A stretch of 64,000 bases of DNA from the NCBI RefSeq assembly GCF_003076635.1, contig NZ_QDKG01000001.1:496001-560000 (forward strand), in the 5' to 3' direction. The notes beneath the pieces were generated by a model. That model was not told the DNA's origin. It worked only from the letters and a program-made list of their open reading frames with translations, and did no database searches. This document shows, piece by piece, positions 9,882-18,165 of this stretch; the stretch's first letter is position 1, and every line of letters starts with the position of its first letter. Origin of the DNA: Sphingobacterium corticibacter. Lineage in GTDB: Bacteria; Bacteroidota; Bacteroidia; Sphingobacteriales; Sphingobacteriaceae. The position numbers were made by a program, and so were the translations under genes.

Positions 9882-12005
9882 TTATTCTTCAGTACCTTTA
9901 AGTTTACCTTTTGCTTTCGCGATTACGTCATCCATTACGTTACGAGGAGCTTCTGCGTAGTGATCGAACTCCATAGTAGAAGTTGCACGTCCAGAAGTAA
10001 TCGTACGCAATTGAGTAACATAACCAAACATCTCAGAAAGTGGAACTAATGCTTTGATTACTTGAGCACCGTTACGAGAGTCAAGACCTTGCATCTGACC
10101 ACGACGACGGTTCAAGTCACCCATTACATCACCCATGTTTTCTTCTGGAGTCAACACTTCGATTTTCATGATTGGCTCCATCAATACTGGAGAACATTTT
10201 GGTAATGCCTCACGGTATGCTTGACGACCAGCTAACTCGAAAGATAGTGAATCTGAATCGACTGCGTGGAATGAACCATCAATCAAACGAACTTTCATAC
10301 CAGATAATGGATATCCAGCTAATACACCGTTTGCCATGGAAGTTTCGAAACCTTTCTGAACAGAAGGGATAAATTCTTTAGGGATTTTACCACCAACGAT
10401 TTCGTTCACGAATTGAAGTGGAGATTTAGACAAATCATGATCTTCATCTGCTGGAGAGATAACCACTTTAATGTCCGCAAATTTACCACGACCACCTGAT
10501 TGTTTCTTGAATACCTCACGGTGCTCAGTAGTACCGTTGATAGATTCTTTGTAAGAAACTTGAGGAGCTCCTTGGTTTACTTCTACTTTGAACTCACGTT
10601 TCAAACGGTCGATCAAGATCTCTAAGTGAAGCTCACCCATACCAGAGATGACAGTTTGACCAGTATCTTCGTCAGTTTTTACGACGAATGTAGGATCCTC
10701 TTCAGCCAATTTACCAAGACCAATACCCAAACGATCCATGTCAGCTTGTGTTTTAGGCTCGATAGCTAAACCGATAACTGGCTCAGGGAAGTTCATTGAC
10801 TCCAATACGATAGGGTGTTTCTCTTCACAAAGAGTGTCACCAGTTTTGATGTCTTTGAAACCAACTACTGCACCGATATCACCAGCTTCGATGAAAGGGA
10901 TAGGGTTTTGCTTGTTAGCGTGCATTTGGAAGATACGAGAGATACGCTCTTTGTTACCAGAACGAGTATTCAATACGTAAGAACCTGCATCTAATTTACC
11001 AGAGTATGCACGGATGAAACACAAACGACCTACGAATGGGTCAGTTGCGATTTTAAATCCTAAAGCTGCGAAAGGCTCGTTTACATCTGGTTTACGCAAT
11101 AATTCAGCGCCAGTGTCAGGGTGAGTACCTTTTACACCTTCTGAATCCATTGGCGAAGGCAATAATTCCATCACCAAATCAAGCATAGTTTGTACACCTT
11201 TGTTTTTGAAAGATGAACCACATACCATAGGTACGATAGAGTTATCTAATACAGCTGCACGTAAAGCGTTCAAGATTTCGCGCTCTGTCAATGAATTAGG
11301 ATCTTCGAAGAATTTCTCCATCAAAGTCTCATCATAACCAGCTACTGCTTCTAATAATTTCTCGCGGTATTCAGCCACCTCGTCCAACATATCGTCAGGA
11401 ATTGGCACTTCTGTAAAGGTCATACCTTTATCATGCTCGTTCCATACGATACCACGGTTGTTGATCAAGTCAACCACACCTTTGAATGTATCTTCGGCAC
11501 CGATTGGCAATTGCAAAGCAACTGCTTCAGAACCCAACATAGATTTTACTTGGCCAACTACTTTCAAGAAGTCAGCGCCAGAACGGTCCATTTTGTTTAC
11601 GAAACCGATACGTGGCACTTTGTAGTTATCTGCCAAACGCCAGTTAGTCTCCGACTGTGGCTCTACTCCGTCTACTGCGGAGAATAAGAATACCAACCCG
11701 TCTAATACGCGCAAAGAACGGTTTACCTCTACGGTAAAATCCACGTGTCCTGGAGTATCAATTACGTTTACTTGGTATTTTTTGTCGCGGTAGTTCCAGA
11801 AAACTGTCGTAGCTGCTGAAGTGATCGTGATACCACGCTCTGCTTCTTGCTCCATCCAGTCCATGGTAGATGCACCTTCGTGAACCTCACCGATTTTGTG
11901 GTTTACGCCAGAGTAGTAAAGGATACGCTCTGTTGTTGTAGTCTTACCAGCATCGATGTGGGCAGCGATACCGATATTTCTAGTTAATCTTAAATCTCTT
12001 GCCAT
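9882..12005 (-). CDS. fusA: translation elongation factor G
   Basis: GTPase that drives ribosome translocation and, with RRF, ribosome recycling. 707 residues, full length. G1 P-loop AHIDAGKT near residue 17, G3 DTPGHVDF, and G4 NKMD are visible, followed by domains II-V including the conserved [10 protein letters not shown] segment of domain III. The gene is third in the str operon. The 135-base spacer to rpsG contains a large hairpin (12070-12106). Codons are strongly biased as expected for a highly expressed gene. No second EF-G is in the window. Confidence 0.99.
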   Translation of the reverse strand: MARDLRLTRNIGIAAHIDAGKTTTTERILYYSGVNHKIGEVHEGASTMDWMEQEAERGITITSAATTVFWNYRDKKYQVNVIDTPGHVDFTVEVNRSLRVLDGLVFLFSAVDGVEPQSETNWRLADNYKVPRIGFVNKMDRSGADFLKVVGQVKSMLGSEAVALQLPIGAEDTFKGVVDLINNRGIVWNEHDKGMTFTEVPIPDDMLDEVAEYREKLLEAVAGYDETLMEKFFEDPNSLTEREILNALRAAVLDNSIVPMVCGSSFKNKGVQTMLDLVMELLPSPMDSEGVKGTHPDTGAELLRKPDVNEPFAALGFKIATDPFVGRLCFIRAYSGKLDAGSYVLNTRSGNKERISRIFQMHANKQNPIPFIEAGDIGAVVGFKDIKTGDTLCEEKHPIVLESMNFPEPVIGLAIEPKTQADMDRLGIGLGKLAEEDPTFVVKTDEDTGQTVISGMGELHLEILIDRLKREFKVEVNQGAPQVSYKESINGTTEHREVFKKQSGGRGKFADIKVVISPADEDHDLSKSPLQFVNEIVGGKIPKEFIPSVQKGFETSMANGVLAGYPLSGMKVRLIDGSFHAVDSDSLSFELAGRQAYREALPKCSPVLMEPIMKIEVLTPEENMGDVMGDLNRRRGQMQGLDSRNGAQVIKALVPLSEMFGYVTQLRTITSGRATSTMEFDHYAEAPRNVMDDVIAKAKGKLKGTEE

Positions 12006-12069
12006 AATAATTTTAAAGCGATAGGCTTAAATGCCTGTATAAGTTGTTCAATGTTTTTAAATAAGTACA

Positions 12070-12106
12070 CCGGCTTTGTCAAACCCTTGCGGGATGTCAA
12101 AGCCGG
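12070..12106 (-). promoter_or_regulatory. intercistronic stem-loop between rpsG and fusA
   Basis: A 9-bp stem CCGGCTTTG/CAAAGCCGG (12070-12078 with 12098-12106) encloses a second small stem CCC/GGG with a TTGC loop. On the minus strand it is not followed by a U-run, so it looks like an RNA processing, protein-binding or pausing element rather than a terminator. Role unknown. Confidence 0.6.
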
Positions 12107-12140
12107 CGTATGCCTTATTAGATTCTGGTTGTTTTCACGA

Positions 12141-12608
12141 TTAGAATCTGAAGTGTGAGAACGCTTTGTTAGCTTCCGCCATTTTGTGCGTATCTTCTTT
12201 CTTCTTCACAGCTGCACCTTCACCTTTAGAAGCTGAAATGATTTCTCCTGCTAATTTTTCAAACATAGTTTTTTCACCACGTTTGCGAGCATAAGAAATT
12301 AACCATTTCATACCTAAAGCGATTTTACGATCTGGACGAACTTCCATAGGAACTTGGAAGTTAGCACCACCAACACGACGTGATTTTACCTCTACGGCAG
12401 GCATCACATTGTTCAATGCTTTTTTCCAAGCTTCAAGACCGTTCTCTTGAGTTTTTGACTCTACTAATTCTACTGCATCGTAAAAGATAGAATATGCGAT
12501 AGATTTTTTACCATCGAACATCATGTTGTTTACGAAACGCGTTACCTGAACGTCATTAAACTTCGGATCAGGTAAAATGATTCTCTTTTTTGGTTTTGAC
12601 TTTCTCAT
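12141..12608 (-). CDS. rpsG: 30S ribosomal protein S7
   Basis: Primary assembly protein uS7 of the 30S head, binding the 3' domain of 16S rRNA. 155 residues, full length, with the family stretches [15 protein letters not shown] and [19 protein letters not shown]. It follows rpsL by 19 bases. Unusually for this phylum a clear Shine-Dalgarno GGAGG lies 8 bases before the ATG (12617-12621 on the plus strand as CCTCC), which fixes the start. In enteric bacteria S7 represses the str operon by binding between rpsL and rpsG; whether that holds here is not known. Confidence 0.99.
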   Translation of the reverse strand: MRKSKPKKRIILPDPKFNDVQVTRFVNNMMFDGKKSIAYSIFYDAVELVESKTQENGLEAWKKALNNVMPAVEVKSRRVGGANFQVPMEVRPDRKIALGMKWLISYARKRGEKTMFEKLAGEIISASKGEGAAVKKKEDTHKMAEANKAFSHFRF

Positions 12609-12616
12609 TTTATTTT

Positions 12617-12621
12617 CCTCC
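12617..12621 (-). promoter_or_regulatory. strong Shine-Dalgarno (GGAGG) of rpsG
   Basis: GGAGG with an 8-base spacer to the rpsG ATG. Most starts in this window have no such motif, in line with the rare use of Shine-Dalgarno sequences in Bacteroidota. Confidence 0.8.
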
Positions 12622-12627
12622 GTTTAA

Positions 12628-13041
12628 TTATTTCTTTTTGCCTTTTGCAGGAGCTGCTGCTGCTTGTCCTGGTTTAGGACGTTTTGTTCCGTATTTAGAA
12701 CGACGTTGGTTACGACCAGCTACACCTGATGTATCCAATGCGCCACGAATGATGTGGTAACGTACACCTGGTAAATCTTTCACACGACCACCGCGGATTA
12801 ACACGATAGAGTGCTCTTGCAAGTTGTGGCCTTCTCCTGGAATGTAGGCATTCACCTCTTTACCATTTGTAAGACGTACACGTGCAACTTTACGCATTGC
12901 TGAGTTTGGTTTTTTAGGGGTAGTAGTATATACACGTGTACATACACCTCTTCGCTGTGGACATGAGTCCAACGCTGGTGACTTACTCTTGTCAACCAGA
13001 GCTACTCTACCTTTTCTAACTAATTGTTGAATAGTAGGCAT
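12628..13041 (-). CDS. rpsL: 30S ribosomal protein S12
   Basis: Decoding-centre protein uS12. 137 residues: the family core is complete and carries an extra basic, alanine-rich C-terminal tail of about 13 residues ([11 protein letters not shown]). The two loops that decide streptomycin sensitivity read [13 protein letters not shown] and [14 protein letters not shown], both with the wild-type lysines, so no resistance allele is seen. First gene of the operon; a Bacteroidota -7 box lies about 50 bases upstream. Confidence 0.99.
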   Translation of the reverse strand: MPTIQQLVRKGRVALVDKSKSPALDSCPQRRGVCTRVYTTTPKKPNSAMRKVARVRLTNGKEVNAYIPGEGHNLQEHSIVLIRGGRVKDLPGVRYHIIRGALDTSGVAGRNQRRSKYGTKRPKPGQAAAAPAKGKKK

Positions 13042-13354
13042 TTACCTGTTCTAGTTTTTTAATTCGTTTAAAATTAATTTTTAAAGTCCGCAAAGATACT
13101 TATTCCCTTTTGAATATTAAATAGTTAGATGCAAATAGTTGACGTGTTTTTTTTGTTTTTCATTACTAGGCTCTACCACGGTTATCAATTAAGAGCATTT
13201 TAGTAATACGTCCTTAGTTTTCCGCTGAGGTTAAATATTTTATGTTTTGTTGTAATGATGTAAGAAATATTTTGCTAATTTCGCATGGCTATGGCGTGTA
13301 TTTTGCCAAATGCACAATAACTATTTAAAACATTAATAATTTACTTTTAAAACT
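13042..13354. other. intergenic region with divergent promoters (rpsL / small lipoprotein)
   Basis: 313 bases, AT-rich. It holds the rpsL -7 box (13091-13098, minus) and a candidate plus-strand promoter TTG (13250-13252), 23 bases, TAATTTCG (13276-13283; one mismatch to TAnnTTTG) for the lipoprotein gene at 13355. No ORF or RNA gene is seen between them. Confidence 0.5.
13091..13098 (-). promoter_or_regulatory. -7 box of the rpsL (str operon) promoter
   Basis: Minus strand TATCTTTG fits TAnnTTTG exactly, 50 bases before the rpsL ATG. No clear -33 TTG is found at the usual distance, which is common for strong ribosomal promoters with an AT-rich upstream. Confidence 0.6.
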
Positions 13355-13807
13355 ATGAAAAATAAGTGGGTAGCTGCCATTGTATTGGCATTGGTAACAT
13401 TTGCGTTTGTTGGATGTTCTAAAGATGATGAAACTTCATCTGACAAAGGAATGTTAAAGGTCACTGTCACAGCTGAAGGTTATACTGGCGAAGAAGGTAG
13501 TACGATGTCTGCTCAAGTGATTGGTTCAAGTGGACAAGGTCCTACGTTGTGGAAGGTTAACGGTGCGGCCGGTACTTCAGGGCAATCTATTTATGATTTA
13601 AATAGAGAGTATTTTGCTGGCGGAAAAACGGCAACGTTCGAAAGTTCGTCTTCCTATCTTGCTGCCAGTGTAACGATTTCTGCTAAAGCTTACGCACAGC
13701 CTTTTAAATTGGTTTATAAAATTGAACAAGGCGGTCAGGTAATTGTGGAGCAAACCAAAGATATTTTACCAAATACTACAACTACCGTGCTTAGTTTTCA
13801 ATATTAA
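13355..13807 (+). CDS. small hypothetical lipoprotein
   Basis: 150 residues with a lipoprotein signal peptide ending in FAFVGC (lipidated Cys21), followed by an acidic linker SKDDETSSDKG that would favour export toward the surface in Bacteroidota. The rest (residues about 33-150) is Thr/Ser/Gly-rich and predicted all-beta, with the ending TTTTVLSFQY; I do not recognise a family. It is monocistronic with a candidate promoter upstream and a strong terminator 30 bases downstream. Function unknown. Confidence 0.8.
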   Translation: MKNKWVAAIVLALVTFAFVGCSKDDETSSDKGMLKVTVTAEGYTGEEGSTMSAQVIGSSGQGPTLWKVNGAAGTSGQSIYDLNREYFAGGKTATFESSSSYLAASVTISAKAYAQPFKLVYKIEQGGQVIVEQTKDILPNTTTTVLSFQY

Positions 13808-13832
13808 GTTAATTTGTACAAATACAAAGAAT

Positions 13833-13869
13833 ACAAAGCGCCAGAACTGATGTTCTGGCGCTTTTTTTC
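13833..13869 (+). terminator. intrinsic terminator of the small lipoprotein gene
   Basis: A 10-bp stem GCGCCAGAAC/GTTCTGGCGC (13838-13847 with 13852-13861), loop TGAT, flanked by AAA and a run of seven T. Confidence 0.93.
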
Positions 13870-13870
13870 C

Positions 13871-13952
13871 GTAATAGCCACGTCTTTGCGAACCTGAGGA
13901 ACGAAGGTTTGGTAATCTAAACCTTATAAACGCTATTAACCTTATTAACCTG
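13871..13952. repeat. REP-like structured intergenic element
   Basis: Between two convergent genes lies a stretch resembling degenerate GTCxTTGCGA...GAGGAACGAAG repeats scattered in many Bacteroidota genomes. It contains AAGGTTT (13904-13910) and its inverted copy AAACCTT (13919-13925), and then a direct repeat of TTAACCTTA-type words. Only one copy is in this window, so repeat status is inferred from resemblance. Confidence 0.4.
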
Positions 13953-13958
13953 AAAAAA

Positions 13959-14237
13959 CTACAAAACATCCCGAATCTCTTCGGTCTTGTCGAATACACT
14001 TTTAGCGAAAGGACAAAGCGGTAAGATTTTGATGTTTTTTGCTCTCGCGAAACTTACAATCTCCATTAATATGGTTTTACCGACACCTCTTCCTTTGAAA
14101 TCAGGGTTTACTTCGGTGTGGTCGATGATGATGCGACTGTCGCCTGCCCAAGAATAAGTCATTCGCCCTGCTTCTTTATTATCCTCTGTGGCTTTGAAAT
14201 AACCTTTATTATCGTGATTTATCTGTTCTACTTGCAT
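13959..14237 (-). CDS. YjdJ-type GNAT N-acetyltransferase
   Basis: Short 92-residue GNAT-fold protein of the COG2388/YjdJ group. Motif A with the acetyl-CoA pyrophosphate loop is visible as KGRGVGKTILME (residues 48-59), preceded by IIIDHTEVNPDF and followed by the conserved KILPLCPFAKSVF (the Cys-Pro-Phe-Ala segment typical of the group). It lacks the longer N-terminal half of classic GNATs, which is normal for this group. Substrate unknown. It lies 36 bases after the rnr start region on the same strand side, reading the same way as rnr, so the two could be co-transcribed. Confidence 0.9.
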   Translation of the reverse strand: MQVEQINHDNKGYFKATEDNKEAGRMTYSWAGDSRIIIDHTEVNPDFKGRGVGKTILMEIVSFARAKNIKILPLCPFAKSVFDKTEEIRDVL

Positions 14238-14273
14238 GGTGTTTACTTTTAAATGTTGCTTTAGCGGTTTTTC

Positions 14274-16403
14274 TTAGCTTACTAGCGTAAAATCAATTTG
14301 ACGTTTCTCTAAATCTACTTTCTTGACTTTGATCTGTACCTCGTCGCCCAGTTGGTAGACTTTTTTCTTACGCTGACCGATGATGGCATAATTCTTTTCA
14401 TCCAAGGTGTAGAAATCATCATTGATGTCGCGCAGGCGAATCATTCCCTCACACTTGTTCTCTTCGATCTCAACGTACATGCCCCATTCAGTTACACCGG
14501 AGATTAATCCGGTATATTCTACGCCAATCTGATCTTGCAAGAATTCGGCTTGCTTGTATTTGATGGATGCGCGTTCTGCTTCTGCCGCTTTCTTTTCCAT
14601 TTGCGAGCTGTGCTCACATAGTTTCTCGTAATGCTCTGGATTCACCTTTTCGCCACCATCTAAATAGAATTGCAGCAGGCGGTGTACCATCACGTCGGGA
14701 TATCGGCGGATAGGCGAAGTGAAGTGTGTGTAATAATCAAAAGCCAATCCGTAATGCGAGGTGTGCTTGGTCGTATAGATCGCCTTTGCCATGGAACGTA
14801 CCGCCAGCGAAGTCAGTATGTTTTGCTCTTTTTGTCCTTCGATCTTTGTCATTAACGCATTCAGCGATTTGGCGGTTTCCTTGTCCGTCTTTGTGTTCAA
14901 TTTATGACCAAATCTAGAAGCGAATTGCGAGAAGGAAGCGAGCGCATCGGGTTTTGGTACATCATGGAAGCGATATACGAAAGTTGGTTTATTCTTTCCT
15001 TTACCGCGCTTACCAATGAATTCTGCTACGCGCCTGTTTGCTAATAGCATAAAATCTTCGATGAGTTTGTGTGCATCCTTTCGTACTTTGGTATATACGC
15101 CGGTTGGCTTGCCGTTTTCGTCGAGGTGGAATTTTACTTCCTCGGATTCGAAACTGATGGCGCCACTTTTGAATTTCTTTTCACGCAGAATGTATGCGAG
15201 CTCGTTGAGCTTTAAAATTTCGTCAGCAAAATCCCCCGATTTATTTTCGATCACTTCTTGTGCTTCTTCGTACGTGAAGCGGCGGTCGGAATGGATCACG
15301 GTGCGCCCAAACCATTCGTTTTGAATCTGCGCTTGATCGTTTAATTCAAAGACGGCAGAGAAACAAAGTTTGTCTTCTTTTGGTCGTAGTGAACAGAGAT
15401 TGTTGGACAAGCGCTCGGGTAACATTGGGATCACGCGATCTACCAGATATACCGAGGTGCCGCGGTCAAAGGCTTCCTTGTCTAGTGGCGAATCTGGGAT
15501 CACATAATGCGACACATCCGCGATGTGAACACCAATCTCATAGTTGCCATTTTCTAGTCTTTGGAAAGAGATGGCATCATCAAAATCTTTGGCGTCCAAT
15601 GGGTCAATCGTGAAGGTCGTGGTGGCTCTGAAATCACGTCTCTTGGAGATCTCCTCGGCGGTGATTTCGGTGGAGATATTTTTCGATTCTTCTTCCACAT
15701 CATGGGGGAAGTTTAGGGGGAATCCGAAGTCTGCCAAGATCGCATTCATCTCGGTATTATTCTCTCCTTTTTTGCCTAAAACATTCTTCACGATCCCGAT
15801 CGGGTTCTTCGCACTTCGTGGCCATTCCAAAATGGAGACCAGTACCTTTTCGCCGTTCTTCGCGCCGTTCAAATTGTCTAGCGGAATGAAGATGTCGTGG
15901 TGCATCTTTCGGTCGTCGGCTACGAAGAAAGCGAAGCTTCCCGTGATGTCGATCGTTCCTGTAAAATCGGTCTTTGCACGTTGTATAATTTCGACTACTT
16001 CGCCCTCTTTTTTGCGGCCGCCTTTGCGTTCAAAAACGTGGACTTTTACGATGTCTCCATGGAGCGCTTGGCGCAGTTTACGAGGGGCGACAAAGATGTC
16101 TCCATCTGCTGAATCTTCGGGGACGATGAATGCCGATCCGTCGGCAGTCATGTCTACTTTTCCCGTCACATAAACCTTGATTGATTTCAATTTATACTTG
16201 CCGCGATCGTGCGATACGAATAGCCCGTCTTTTGAATTGTCTGACAGAATGTCTCGTATAGCTTCTTTTGCTTCTTCGTCATCCAATCGCAACTTTGCGC
16301 TCACCTGTTTGTAGTTGAGCGGCTTGTTATTTCCTTTTTCAAAAATCTCTACAATCAGTTTTACGAAAACGTCTTTATAGATTTTGTCTGTTTTATTCTT
16401 CAT
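14274..16403 (-). CDS. rnr: ribonuclease R
   Basis: Processive 3'-5' exoribonuclease that degrades structured RNA. 709 residues. Order: N-terminal winged-helix/RNase R N domain (about 1-75), two cold-shock OB folds (about 76-230), RNB catalytic domain (about 255-590) with the catalytic aspartate cluster TIDPLDAKDFDDAIS at residues 265-279, and a C-terminal S1 domain (about 625-707). All metal-binding Asp are present. The start at 16403 is the first ATG and gives a normal length. The gene reads toward the GNAT gene 36 bases downstream. Upstream is a 424-base AT-rich gap. Confidence 0.96.
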   Translation of the reverse strand: MKNKTDKIYKDVFVKLIVEIFEKGNNKPLNYKQVSAKLRLDDEEAKEAIRDILSDNSKDGLFVSHDRGKYKLKSIKVYVTGKVDMTADGSAFIVPEDSADGDIFVAPRKLRQALHGDIVKVHVFERKGGRKKEGEVVEIIQRAKTDFTGTIDITGSFAFFVADDRKMHHDIFIPLDNLNGAKNGEKVLVSILEWPRSAKNPIGIVKNVLGKKGENNTEMNAILADFGFPLNFPHDVEEESKNISTEITAEEISKRRDFRATTTFTIDPLDAKDFDDAISFQRLENGNYEIGVHIADVSHYVIPDSPLDKEAFDRGTSVYLVDRVIPMLPERLSNNLCSLRPKEDKLCFSAVFELNDQAQIQNEWFGRTVIHSDRRFTYEEAQEVIENKSGDFADEILKLNELAYILREKKFKSGAISFESEEVKFHLDENGKPTGVYTKVRKDAHKLIEDFMLLANRRVAEFIGKRGKGKNKPTFVYRFHDVPKPDALASFSQFASRFGHKLNTKTDKETAKSLNALMTKIEGQKEQNILTSLAVRSMAKAIYTTKHTSHYGLAFDYYTHFTSPIRRYPDVMVHRLLQFYLDGGEKVNPEHYEKLCEHSSQMEKKAAEAERASIKYKQAEFLQDQIGVEYTGLISGVTEWGMYVEIEENKCEGMIRLRDINDDFYTLDEKNYAIIGQRKKKVYQLGDEVQIKVKKVDLEKRQIDFTLVS

Positions 16404-16827
16404 CGTTTGTGTCGAATTTTTAGAACAGTTTACAGTTGCAAATCTGCAAGAGAAAACTAATTCGTATCTACTCGAAGGTAACCTTTTTTTGCGGCATATA
16501 CAAGGTGATGGGGTAGGGGTGATGTTGAATTTGGTTATTGTGAATAATGGTTTTATTTTAGCTTATTTATTATACTGAATTATAATAGTATATACATGAA
16601 TTTGCTAAAATATTTGAATAGCCAAAGTGCATTTAAGAGGCATGTGGTTAATTAATAGAGAAAGCCATCAATATTTGATGACTTTGCTAAAATAATTTAT
16701 ATGAATAATGACGTAATATTTGGGTATGTAAACTATTAAATATTAGTGTTATATTTTGAATTTAATAAATATTTAGCGAATGACATATTTATTGATTTTA
16801 GCTAATCTCTTGAAAGCGAATGAAGAT
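16404..16827. other. AT-rich intergenic region upstream of rnr
   Basis: 424 bases very poor in GC. It should contain the rnr promoter near its left end and the 3' end of the Fur-family gene at its right end. A weak hairpin (AAAG/CATCAA paired with TTGATG/CTTT, 16661-16685) could end the Fur transcript but lacks a good U-run. No convincing gene is seen. Confidence 0.5.
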
Positions 16828-17283
16828 TTATGACTGACACTTATCGCAAAGTCCGACCGCATTGACCGCTACTGATTGCAGGGCGAAATTCTTCGGTACT
16901 CGGATGTTGGGAATGGAGATTTCTTCGAGACAAATGACACTATTGCACGAAGAGCAAATGAAGTGAATATGCTGATCCTCGTGTTTGTGTTCCGAGCAAT
17001 GGTGCGAGCATGTCGCGTAGGTTGCGGTACCATGTAAGTCAAATACTTTGTGCAGAATCCCTTTCTCTTCGAAGCTGGCTAGGATGCGGTATAGCGTCAC
17101 TCTGTCAGTTTCCTTGCCCAGCAATTTTTCCAACTCGGGTTGTGAGATGGCGCTATCTTTCGCAGATATGATTTCCAAAACACGCAGTCTTGGCTGGGTC
17201 ACCTTCAGCTTATTTTCGCGAAGCAAGTTTTTAAAACTCACTAAATCATTCGCCTCTACCGGTCCTTTTTGATCTTCTTTCAT
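16828..17283 (-). CDS. Fur-family metal-responsive transcriptional repressor
   Basis: 151 residues. Winged-helix DNA-binding part at about 15-85 (KVTQPRLRVLEII, then TDRVTLYRILASFEEKGIL), a short hinge, and a dimerisation/metal part with the His-rich segment CSHHCSEHKHEDQHIHF and two Cys pairs, C110/C113 (CSSC) and C146/C149 (CDKC), that would hold structural zinc. Whether it senses iron (Fur), zinc (Zur) or another metal cannot be decided. Its promoter must lie in the 90 bases between its start and fsa, behind the fsa terminator; a TACTTTTA and an imperfect dyad around TACGTA stand directly before the start and could be an autoregulatory site. Confidence 0.93.
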   Translation of the reverse strand: MKEDQKGPVEANDLVSFKNLLRENKLKVTQPRLRVLEIISAKDSAISQPELEKLLGKETDRVTLYRILASFEEKGILHKVFDLHGTATYATCSHHCSEHKHEDQHIHFICSSCNSVICLEEISIPNIRVPKNFALQSVAVNAVGLCDKCQS

Positions 17284-17311
17284 ACGGTATAAAAGTACGT
17301 ATTATAAAGTC

Positions 17312-17348
17312 AAAAAAAAACCGTCGCCATAGGATATGACAACGGTTT
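17312..17348 (-). terminator. intrinsic terminator of fsa
   Basis: Minus-strand RNA forms a 13-bp stem including two G-U pairs (17348-17336 with 17330-17318) with a five-base loop, followed by U run from the A tract 17312-17320. The two wobble pairs work only on the minus strand, so direction is clear. Confidence 0.9.
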
Positions 17349-17374
17349 TACAGCGCCTTGAAATAGGCTCAAAA

Positions 17375-18034
17375 TTACTTTCCAGCAGCCTTGTTGTAGT
17401 CCGCCAAAAACTGTGTTAGTCCACTATCCGTAAGTGGGTGTTTCAACAAAGATAGCATGGCCGAAAGTGGTCCGGTCATGACGTCTGCACCCAGCTTAGC
17501 ACAGCCTAAAATGTGCGCACTATGACGTACCGAAGCCGCCAAGATCTGAGTCTCGAATGCGTAGTTATCATAGATCAAACGGATCTCTTCGATCAGTGCC
17601 AAACCGTCTACCGAGATGTCGTCAAGACGACCGATAAATGGCGATACATACGTCGCTCCAGCCTTCGCTGCAAGTAGTGCTTGACCAGCTGAAAATACCA
17701 ACGTACAATTGGTTTTGATTCCTTTGCTCGAGAAGTATTTGATCGCCTTTACACCGTCTTTGATCATCGGTACTTTGACGACGATTTTAGGGTTCAATGC
17801 TGCTAATGCTTCACCTTCTTCGATCATCTCGTTGTAGGTCGTTGCGATCACTTCTGCACTCACATCTCCATCCACAATATCGCAAATTGCTCGGTAGTGA
17901 TTCAAGATGTTTTCCTGTCCAGAAATACCTTCTTTGGCCATCAGGCTCGGGTTGGTGGTTACCCCATCTAATACGCCCAAATCCTGTGCTTCTTTGATCT
18001 GCTCCAGATTTGCCGTGTCGATAAAAAACTTCAT
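17375..18034 (-). CDS. fsa: TalC-type transaldolase / fructose-6-phosphate aldolase family
   Basis: 219-residue single-domain TIM barrel of the small transaldolase family (TalC/Fsa), cytoplasmic. It transfers a dihydroxyacetone unit in the pentose phosphate pathway or cleaves fructose 6-phosphate. [13 protein letters not shown] (Asp6), [13 protein letters not shown], and the Schiff-base lysine K87 in KIVVKVPM are visible. The residue that separates the two activities is Glu in VSAEV here; fructose-6-phosphate aldolase of Escherichia coli has Gln at that place, and Glu is typical of true transaldolases, so transaldolase activity is favoured. A -7 box TAACTTTG lies at 18100-18107. It is followed by its own terminator. 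Confidence 0.93.
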   Translation of the reverse strand: MKFFIDTANLEQIKEAQDLGVLDGVTTNPSLMAKEGISGQENILNHYRAICDIVDGDVSAEVIATTYNEMIEEGEALAALNPKIVVKVPMIKDGVKAIKYFSSKGIKTNCTLVFSAGQALLAAKAGATYVSPFIGRLDDISVDGLALIEEIRLIYDNYAFETQILAASVRHSAHILGCAKLGADVMTGPLSAMLSLLKHPLTDSGLTQFLADYNKAAGK

Positions 18035-18099
18035 ATTCGATGTATTGATTTTTAGTGTATTATACTATTGGTAAAAACTAACACTCGCGTCAGTTGTTC

Positions 18100-18107
18100 C
18101 AAAGTTA
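18100..18107 (-). promoter_or_regulatory. -7 box of the fsa promoter
   Basis: Minus strand TAACTTTG matches TAnnTTTG, 66 bases before the fsa ATG. No -33 TTG at the best distance was found. Confidence 0.45.
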
Positions 18108-18165
18108 ACTATAAAAACTTCAAAGAGTAAATGGTTATTCTTAAATTCGAAGCTTATCTTGATCG

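Noticed and set aside
16384..16578. 64-codon plus-strand frame upstream of rnr
   Set aside because: It overlaps the rnr start antisense and runs through AT-rich intergenic DNA with no recognisable features.
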